Shown: one piece after another, positions 35,381 to 41,711 of the stretch
Position numbering within the stretch: the stretch's first letter is position 1
How the letters are laid out: each line of letters opens with the position of its first letter
Origin: a candidate division WWE3 bacterium RIFOXYB1_FULL_43_24
GTDB lineage: Bacteria > Patescibacteriota > WWE3 > UBA101185 > UBA10185
Reading direction: 5' to 3'
Assembly (NCBI GenBank): GCA_001773135.1
Contig: MEVX01000012.1
Coordinates: 1-41,711, forward strand
Length of the DNA: 41,711 nt
Notes under the pieces: model-generated
What the model saw: only the letters and a program-made list of their open reading frames with translations
Told to the model about the DNA's origin: nothing
Database searches by the model: none
Position numbers and translations under genes: made by a program

Positions 35381-36013
35381 TCATTCATTATCCGGAACAA
35401 GATCCGATATTCCCAGAAGTTTTTTCTGCTCTTCTTCCCGTTCATACTGTTCCCTCTCTAATTTTGCCGTCCAGCTCTCTTTAGGTGTACGTTTGATTCT
35501 AGTTTTCTTTGGTGTTACCTCCGGTTCTACTTTCGGTGTCCCGTGAAGAATTAAATCCAAAACTTCAGCAGGGTATTTTTCTTTGGCTGCAAGATACTGC
35601 TCGTATGTTGCAAGCATGGCGTCTTCCGTTTTTATTTTATCCGGAGGATGCGCCATGATAGTCGTGTCTTCCAGCCATTTTTTAGTAGCCCTCGTTGCTA
35701 CATCCATATGGCTAAACGGTTCTTCGTTTGACTCATCTTCGAGCTCTTTCTCAGCCTGCAAAACGTATTTTGCTCTTACATTGTTAATTCTTGGAAGTGG
35801 CTCTGTTGGCGCTGCCTCTGGAGCTACATCTGCAATAGAAGCTATCTCCTCTTTAGGTGTGGTGTCTTCCGGTTCTTCCGGAAACGCATCTAATTGTGTC
35901 CAATTTTCGTTCACAGAGTTTGAGTTGGTTTCGATCGTTTGCGCATTATCTTTTTGATAATTTTGAATACTACGACCGCCCCTAAAATTATCGGCAAGTA
36001 CACAGCAAACCAA
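35381..36013 (-). CDS. Hypothetical acidic protein
   Basis: Long ORF downstream of DUF4349 gene; true start uncertain because ORF overlaps upstream gene by ~100 nt. Confidence 0.45.
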   Translation of the reverse strand: MVCCVLADNFRGGRSIQNYQKDNAQTIETNSNSVNENWTQLDAFPEEPEDTTPKEEIASIADVAPEAAPTEPLPRINNVRAKYVLQAEKELEDESNEEPFSHMDVATRATKKWLEDTTIMAHPPDKIKTEDAMLATYEQYLAAKEKYPAEVLDLILHGTPKVEPEVTPKKTRIKRTPKESWTAKLEREQYEREEEQKKLLGISDLVPDNE

Positions 36014-36831
36014 ATTGCGAATGAACCGATGTCCTGGAGTGTTCCTAACATAGACCTAACCGCCTGTTTGAATATAACTTCAGGTCTCCACGGTTGCGCG
36101 GGGGTGTAAGGCAGACCAAGTTCGTCAGTTGAAATATAGATAGTAAGTTTACTGGTCTTGGTCGTCCCATCCATATACTGTAACTTTCCCTTATAGGAAT
36201 CTATTTGGTTTTGTATCTGATCTAAGGCTTGTTGAACGGATAGCATTTCGTTTACTGTGGTAGCTTTGTCCAGTATCGCGAGCATTCTAGTTCTTTGAGC
36301 TTCGAGATCGCCCAAGCGTCTTTCAATATCTACGTATTGATCCGTAATATCGCGCCCGTCTACGTTCTCAGAAACGACTTTGATCGCAACACTTCTGAGA
36401 TATTTTGACATTTCCTCGATCTTTTCAGACGGAACTCTAATTTGAAGGACGGCATTTTCTCCGTACTCTGTTCTACTGATGTTAGTGTTTACCATATACC
36501 CGCCCATAAGAAGGGTCTTCTCTTTTATCATTTCTACAGTTGGTGTTACGTCTTTCACCAACAAAGAAAAGTTCGATTCAACGACAACTTTTCTATCCGT
36601 AATGTCGGGTTGGGGAGCTGCCTCGCGGCCGTATTTATAGGCACCATTACTTAATCCCATCATTGGCGCGGTACCGTATGAATCAACTGCGTAACTTTCT
36701 TCAGTAGACATTCTCGTACTTCCACTTAACAAGGTTCTGGGAATTGAATTTAACACCCACCAACCTGCAACAATCAGAAGCAGGGTAAGCAATTTGTTTC
36801 TTTTTATCCAGTCAATAATTTTATTTATCAT
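35911..36831 (-). CDS. DUF4349 domain-containing membrane protein
   Basis: DRKVVVESNFSLLVKDVTPTVEMIKEKTLLMGGYMVNTNISR...LQIRVPSEKIEEMSKYLRSVAIKVVSENVDGRDITDQYVDIERRLGDLEAQRTRMLAIL. Confidence 0.85.
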   Translation of the reverse strand: MINKIIDWIKRNKLLTLLLIVAGWWVLNSIPRTLLSGSTRMSTEESYAVDSYGTAPMMGLSNGAYKYGREAAPQPDITDRKVVVESNFSLLVKDVTPTVEMIKEKTLLMGGYMVNTNISRTEYGENAVLQIRVPSEKIEEMSKYLRSVAIKVVSENVDGRDITDQYVDIERRLGDLEAQRTRMLAILDKATTVNEMLSVQQALDQIQNQIDSYKGKLQYMDGTTKTSKLTIYISTDELGLPYTPAQPWRPEVIFKQAVRSMLGTLQDIGSFAIWFAVYLPIILGAVVVFKIIKKIMRKRSKPTQTL

Positions 36832-36872
36832 GGATTAATATTCGTACGTTGGGGATTTTGTGTCAAGGAAGC

Positions 36873-37166
36873 TCAAAGCCACTTTTTCTTGGGAAAATCT
36901 TTTACCTTTTCGACGGGTTTGGATTTTATTTTTTTAATAATTTTTTTCTCAGGTTTTTTGGTCAGGTGCTCTATTTCTTTTAATGTAGCGAAAATTCTAG
37001 CTGTAATGAGCTGCTCCTGTGAGACCCAATAATCATACGCAAAATTTTCCCTGAGATCTTTGTTTTCTTCGGCCGCTAAACCTTTTTCAAAAGTGGCTCC
37101 CTCGAGTTTTTTGCGTTGTTCTGATAGGCGCTCTCTCAGCCGTTCGACTTTTTCTTCAACGTTCAT
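36873..37166 (-). CDS. Hypothetical basic coiled-coil protein
   Basis: ORF with TAAAAT 7 nt upstream of ATG 37166. Confidence 0.5.
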   Translation of the reverse strand: MNVEEKVERLRERLSEQRKKLEGATFEKGLAAEENKDLRENFAYDYWVSQEQLITARIFATLKEIEHLTKKPEKKIIKKIKSKPVEKVKDFPKKKWL

Positions 37167-37203
37167 AAAGGGAATTTTATCATGTAGTAAGCGGGCGGAA
37201 AGA

Positions 37204-37929
37204 TTAAATTAGTTTAAAACTGTGCAGGACGATTCCTACCGCAATGCTTAGGTTCAATGAGTCTACATCTTTAGAAAAGTTTATTTTTACGTTTTCACCA
37301 AGCGCCAGTTCTTTTGCCGAAAAACCTGAGGATTCGCTTCCGAAAACGAAAGAGCTTTTTTCAGGAGAGTTTAGTTTTTTTTGCGTAAGTTCCTCTAACG
37401 TGATGTTGCCTTTGGGGGTGAGTAAGAACAGCTCCCTTCCAAATTTCGTGGTGTAATCTGTCAGTTTATCGAAGTATTCAAAATTAACGGTAAACACACT
37501 TCCCATAGATGCCCTTATAACTTTTGGATCAAAAATATCTACGGCGGGACGGATGAGCGCTAGATTTTTGTATCCAAATGCGTGCAAAGTCCTTATTATT
37601 GTACCCAAATTACCCATATTTTCAGGATTTACCAGGACAACGTGGGGTTTGTCAGTTAACAACGGGGCTGAGTATTTTGAGAAACGAGCTCCTGCATAAA
37701 CATTTTCTTTTCCGGAAAGTCTCATCAAAACCTTTTGTCCCTCCTCGACCCTTACGTTGTGTTTGTTAGCAAGTTTGGTAATTTCTTTGACTCCGGAATT
37801 GTTTTGTCCTTTTGGGTTTATGAAAACCTCGATAATACTTTCGGGCTTGTACTTAAACAGTTCGATAGTAGGATAAACGCCCAGGCAATAAGAATTCGAT
37901 TGGTTTTTATCGTAATTTCTTAATTTCAC
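37204..37929 (-). CDS. TrmH/SpoU-family RNA methyltransferase
   Basis: VVLVNPENMGNLGTIIRTLHAFGYKNLALI, IRASMGSVFTVNFEYF, FVFGSESSGFSAKEL, VDSLNLSIAVGIVLHSF. Confidence 0.88.
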   Translation of the reverse strand: MKLRNYDKNQSNSYCLGVYPTIELFKYKPESIIEVFINPKGQNNSGVKEITKLANKHNVRVEEGQKVLMRLSGKENVYAGARFSKYSAPLLTDKPHVVLVNPENMGNLGTIIRTLHAFGYKNLALIRPAVDIFDPKVIRASMGSVFTVNFEYFDKLTDYTTKFGRELFLLTPKGNITLEELTQKKLNSPEKSSFVFGSESSGFSAKELALGENVKINFSKDVDSLNLSIAVGIVLHSFKLI

Positions 37930-39116
37930 TGCCTGAACTTAATAGAATTTAGTATGTTGTTTACGGTTGTTTTAAACTCGGCGCTGCCTTCTTTTACACC
38001 TACTACCACCAGTTCAGCTCCCTTCGGGCCCTCTGTGTTTACAAATATATAATAGGCGTCTTTCCAGCTATACCCCGTAACCTTTACCGCAGCTTCGCCG
38101 TTAAACGTGAAGTTTTCCTGGCTTCCATTTGGAGGGTATCCTTTAGCAGCGAAGAAGTCGTCGGACATCTTATTTATCTCGGTTTGTAAAAGACCGTCAA
38201 AAGTTGCTCCTCTTTGCACCGGTGTTACTGATATAACTACCCCGGCATCTTTTTGTGTTTCCTCACATACAGAAAGTATCACTCTGTACCGGGTATCTGT
38301 GGGCATCGGTACCAGGCAGTCATTTACGAGGTACGAAGGGTACTCAAATTTTACACCGCTTTGAACGTCTGACACCGATTTAAGGAACTCTGTAACTTCA
38401 AATCTTTGCGGGAGTAAGGTTATCGACTTGATTATCTCTTCAGTAATAATATCGTACTGCTGTCTAAACCCAACGTCTCCTTTGTAAAATTTAGAGACTT
38501 CAAAAAATTTACCACCGAAGTCTATATAGTGGTTTCTATAATAACCGTTACAATAGTCTATCTGGTAGTAAAGAGTATCGTACTCTCCCATCTTTCCGTC
38601 TGTTATTCCTGAGTAAATTGTTGATTCAGGGCACGTGGTTCTCATCGCTTCTAATCTAGTAGAAGCAAATTGATTCAGATCTCTTATTCTGGTCGAGAAG
38701 ACAGTAATTGTTACTTTGTATCCTTCTAAAAATTCCAGGTTGTTATCTTTCGAATAAAGTACCTCAACCTTACCCTCACCTTTTTCTGTGTCGAAGGATT
38801 CCGTCAGGTTTGCTTCGACTGGATATTTGAAAGAAATTTGTAAAGTTGTGTTGGAATACTCTTTTTCTTTCTCCAAATTTTCCTCGGGCGTAATCATAAC
38901 CGGGGTCTCCGCAGGAGGGTTAGAAACGAATCTCACACGGTCCTGTATCATTTCTTTGCGTATTTTTAAGGCGAAGACTGTTAGCGCTATAAGCGCAGAG
39001 ATCGCCACTACAGCAATGGCGGCCTTCTTGATAAAATTTCTTTTATGGTGAAGAATAATTTCTTCTTTTTGCTGGATGCTAAGATTTTCAAACTCGGGGC
39101 TGTTTATTTTTTCCAT
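37926..39116 (-). CDS. Hypothetical membrane-anchored protein
   Basis: N-terminal TM, large extracytoplasmic region; overlaps TrmH gene by 4 nt. Confidence 0.55.
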   Translation of the reverse strand: MEKINSPEFENLSIQQKEEIILHHKRNFIKKAAIAVVAISALIALTVFALKIRKEMIQDRVRFVSNPPAETPVMITPEENLEKEKEYSNTTLQISFKYPVEANLTESFDTEKGEGKVEVLYSKDNNLEFLEGYKVTITVFSTRIRDLNQFASTRLEAMRTTCPESTIYSGITDGKMGEYDTLYYQIDYCNGYYRNHYIDFGGKFFEVSKFYKGDVGFRQQYDIITEEIIKSITLLPQRFEVTEFLKSVSDVQSGVKFEYPSYLVNDCLVPMPTDTRYRVILSVCEETQKDAGVVISVTPVQRGATFDGLLQTEINKMSDDFFAAKGYPPNGSQENFTFNGEAAVKVTGYSWKDAYYIFVNTEGPKGAELVVVGVKEGSAEFKTTVNNILNSIKFRQ

Positions 39117-39242
39117 GATATGTAAATGATATCACTTCATGAATTGTCATTGTAAATGTTGACAAATGTCTTAAATAAATATGTAATTAAAGTGTAATGA
39201 ATGGAAATAAATTTATTTCTGTCCAATAATTATTTTTCTTTA

Positions 39243-39264
39243 GAACACACTCTGAAGTGTGTTC
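39243..39264 (+). promoter_or_regulatory. Leader hairpin followed by T-run (attenuator-like) before Lys-rich ORF
   Basis: GAACACACT-CTGA-AGTGTGTTC then gcatttttt. Confidence 0.6.
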
Positions 39265-39290
39265 GCATTTTTTGTAGGAGGTGATCTTTG

Positions 39291-39395
39291 ATGCCAGTAA
39301 AGAAAAAAGCAAAGAAAGTTGCAAAGAAAGTAGTAAAGAAAAAAGCAAAGAAAACCGTTAAGAGAAAAGCTAAGAAATCTTCCAAGAAGAAGTAA
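39291..39395 (+). CDS. 34-aa Lys/Ala-rich histone-H1-like protein (MPVKKKAKKVAKKVVKKKAKKTVKRKAKKSSKKK)
   Basis: Near-perfect SD AGGAGGTGATC upstream of ATG; not in ORF track on this strand. Confidence 0.7.
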   Translation: MPVKKKAKKVAKKVVKKKAKKTVKRKAKKSSKKK

Positions 39396-39479
39396 CAGTC
39401 TTCCGATAGGAAGCGATATCTTAGGAGGGAGCTTTCATTTGAAAGCAAACTGCCTTCAATTAACGATTAGTTACTTTCG

Positions 39480-39515
39480 GAAAGTGGTCTCACGAAAAGG
39501 GGCCACTTTCTTTTT
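39480..39515 (+). terminator. Rho-independent terminator
   Basis: GAAAGTGG-loop-CCACTTTC followed by TTTTT. Confidence 0.8.
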
Positions 39516-39541
39516 GTCTCTTAAATTTTTATTTGAAAATT

Positions 39542-40129
39542 TTAAAGCCCTAACATTCCGGAATTTTTTTTCATTGAGTTGAGGGTCATCGATACAAAAT
39601 CATTCAGGTTTATTCCGAGCTTCTGTTCACATTGAGAAATTTGTTCGCGGTCAACTTGTTTCGCAAATTCTTTTTGCTTAAATTTCTTTAAGACCGAATC
39701 AACCGTAACTTGTTCAAGTTTCTTTTCGGGCATGACTAATGCTACAGCTACAATAAAACCTGTGAGTTCATCACAGCACTCTAAAGTCCATTCAAGACGG
39801 GTTTCCGGGAAACGCAATTTTGTTATTTTTGAATTATGCGAACGGAACACATCTAAAAGTTCTGGTTCGACCTCATAACTTTCAAGCCACTCGAGAAGTT
39901 CAATCGTGTGTCTTTCCGGGTTGTCTTTTGTTATTTCCCAGTCGGCGTCGTGAAGTATGCCTGCAATTTCCCAGTGATCCTTGGTAAGATTTCCAGAAGC
40001 TGGGAAAAAATCATAGAAATCAGCTAGTACCTTTCCTACGGCATAACAATGTCTTCTCAAATTTTCATTTTTCATTTTTTTGTGAAGAAGGTCTAACGCC
40101 GTATTTTTATCCAGCCTACTCTTGTCCAT
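39542..40129 (-). CDS. HD-domain family protein
   Basis: LRRHCYAVGKVLADF...WEIAGILHDADWEITKDNPERHTIELLEWL. Start at ATG 40129, overlapping lysS. Confidence 0.78.
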   Translation of the reverse strand: MDKSRLDKNTALDLLHKKMKNENLRRHCYAVGKVLADFYDFFPASGNLTKDHWEIAGILHDADWEITKDNPERHTIELLEWLESYEVEPELLDVFRSHNSKITKLRFPETRLEWTLECCDELTGFIVAVALVMPEKKLEQVTVDSVLKKFKQKEFAKQVDREQISQCEQKLGINLNDFVSMTLNSMKKNSGMLGL

Positions 40130-40134
40130 ACTTT

Positions 40135-41637
40135 TTACTTCAGCCCGTAGATACCTTTTGTAACCGAATCTATCTCGTGCCTCAATTGGGGAAAGGGAAC
40201 TCCTTCTTTTGCCGGTACATTTTCTAAAAACCAAAACACTCTTTCCGAATGTCCGTAACCTAAGGTCGGCGGCATTCCGTATTCAAGCATCTCTACAAAA
40301 TCTATATCCAAAAATTGAGCTTCGGCGTCTCCGCTATCTCTGAGTGACTGTTGTTCCTTAAATCTTTCATATTGATCGACAGGATCGTTCAGCTCGGAAA
40401 ATCCGTTTCCAAGTTCTCCTCCGGCAACAATCGGGTGAAATCTCATCGCATACATAGGATTGGCCGGGTTGGCTTTAGCCAAAGGAGACAGGAATTTTGG
40501 CTCATTTACAACAAAAGCGGGACCCTGAATGTCTTTCCTGATGGTTTTCCATAGACTATCCACGCCGCGCCCAAAGTTCATGTTTTTGTCTATTTTTATG
40601 TGTTTTTTTTCAAGGATTTTTTTGACATCGTCGAAATCGGAATTAAAAATGTCGAGACCAAATTTTTCTTTGAAGATTTCGGAGTAATCGATTATTTCCC
40701 ACTCTTTTCCAAAATCAACTTTGAATCCTTTAATCTCAAACTTTTGAGTTCCATAAACTTCTTCCGCGACGTAGCGGAAAAGATTTGTTATAAACTTCAT
40801 TCCGTCGTTCCAGTCGGCGTATGCCCAGTAGAATTCCATGGCAATGTGTTCCGGTAGATGTTCGTCGGAAATTCCTTCGTTTCTGAAGCGCGGACCTATC
40901 TCGTACACTTTTTCGTAGCCCCCGCCGATTAAACGTTTTAAATAAAGTTCCTGGGAAATTCTTAAATAAAAATCCTGATCAAGAACATCCATGTGTGTAA
41001 CAAATGGGTTGGCATCTGCACCGCCGGGCGTTGTTTCTAAAACCGGAATGTTCATCTCAAGGAACCCTTGTTTCTTAAAAAAATCACGGTGGGCTTCCCA
41101 AAATTTTGATCTTCTTATAAATCTTTGGTAAACGTCGGGGTTTATATTTGTATCAATGTAACGTCTTCGCAGTCTGGTTTCCTTGTCCTTTAATCCGTCC
41201 CACATGTCAGGAAGAGGGCGGAGCGACTTTGTGAGAATTCTTATGGAAGTTACCTCTACGGATACTTCGCCTCTCTGGGTCTTGGTAAGAATGCCTTTAC
41301 CTTCAGCAAAATCACCCGAATCGAGAAGATTAAGCTCTTCAAATCCTACTTCACTTTTTGTGTGGTCGGGATTAAGAAGCGCGTCGTCTTTTATATATAA
41401 TTGTATTTTTCCGGTGGCGTCTTTGAGATCGATAAAAGCAAGTTTTCCGTGTTTTCTAATTGAGACGATTCTTCCGGATGCAACTACTTCGTTACCCTCG
41501 AGCTTTTCAAAGGATTCGTGGAAAACATTATTAGAGTGTGATTTGTATGAAGTAGGGGGAAACGGATCTACACCGAGAGTTTTAAGTTTTTCCAACTTTT
41601 CTATTCTGACTTGTCTGAGCTCTGATAAGGTTGCCAT
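40135..41637 (-). CDS. lysS: Lysyl-tRNA synthetase, class II
   Basis: RRRYIDTNINPDVYQRFIRRSKFWEAHRDFF, ETTPGGADANPFVTH, YEIGPRFRNEGISDEHLPEHIAMEFYWAYAD, GGELGNGFSELNDPVDQYERF, PPTLGYGHSERV. Confidence 0.96.
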   Translation of the reverse strand: MATLSELRQVRIEKLEKLKTLGVDPFPPTSYKSHSNNVFHESFEKLEGNEVVASGRIVSIRKHGKLAFIDLKDATGKIQLYIKDDALLNPDHTKSEVGFEELNLLDSGDFAEGKGILTKTQRGEVSVEVTSIRILTKSLRPLPDMWDGLKDKETRLRRRYIDTNINPDVYQRFIRRSKFWEAHRDFFKKQGFLEMNIPVLETTPGGADANPFVTHMDVLDQDFYLRISQELYLKRLIGGGYEKVYEIGPRFRNEGISDEHLPEHIAMEFYWAYADWNDGMKFITNLFRYVAEEVYGTQKFEIKGFKVDFGKEWEIIDYSEIFKEKFGLDIFNSDFDDVKKILEKKHIKIDKNMNFGRGVDSLWKTIRKDIQGPAFVVNEPKFLSPLAKANPANPMYAMRFHPIVAGGELGNGFSELNDPVDQYERFKEQQSLRDSGDAEAQFLDIDFVEMLEYGMPPTLGYGHSERVFWFLENVPAKEGVPFPQLRHEIDSVTKGIYGLK

Positions 41638-41711
41638 TAACTTATTCAATCAGAAACGGCTTTAATAATCAATCTTAAGAATAGTGTAGGTAAGCTTTCC
41701 CATGGGAGCTT

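Noticed and set aside
41183-41665. 160-aa plus ORF antisense to lysS
   Set aside because: Antisense shadow of a well-conserved lysS coding region.
1-41711. CRISPR array or prophage
   Set aside because: No regularly spaced repeats with unique spacers and no phage structural, terminase or integrase genes seen in the window.
1-41711. Alternative genetic code (UGA as Gly, as in Gracilibacteria/SR1)
   Set aside because: Many genes end naturally at TGA at expected domain ends (e.g. 5196, 5850), so the standard bacterial code fits.

Overview
The window looks like a chromosomal segment of a Candidate Phyla Radiation (Patescibacteria) bacterium, probably Microgenomates/Katanobacteria-like. This is inferred from the gene repertoire, small genes and standard TGA stops; no search was run. 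It carries a truncated minus-strand RNase P RNA at the left edge, mltG, ftsE-ftsX plus an M23 factor, VanZ, tsaE and a short tsaB-like gene, sugar epimerase and glycosyltransferases, a DsbA-like/VKOR disulfide pair, a KamB/NpmA-type 16S methyltransferase, truB, uppS, bcp, cupin-type PGI, TspO, a MacAB-like exporter, DUF5320/DUF134, an amidase, VanW, DUF4349, TrmH and lysS. There are three tRNAs: Pro-GGG, Gln-CUG and Glu-CUC. The most unusual observations are: (1) each tRNA has a nearby extra copy of its own 3' end; two of the three families are joined to a structured ~85-100 nt element with a conserved loop and compensatory stem changes, and the tRNA-Gln copies bracket an accessory island like cassette boundaries; (2) that island contains a compact AbiJ/HEPN-like - DUF4145 - HNH/zinc-ribbon operon, another possible HEPN gene, a hydrolase-nucleotidyltransferase fusion and a 29-aa membrane microprotein; (3) two extracytoplasmic proteins (the M23 peptidase next to ftsEX and the DsbA-like protein next to VKOR) have their domain halves in circularly permuted order; (4) many genes have a TATAAT-like box 6-8 nt before the start codon and no Shine-Dalgarno, indicating widespread leaderless transcription. 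All family assignments come from motif recognition by eye.
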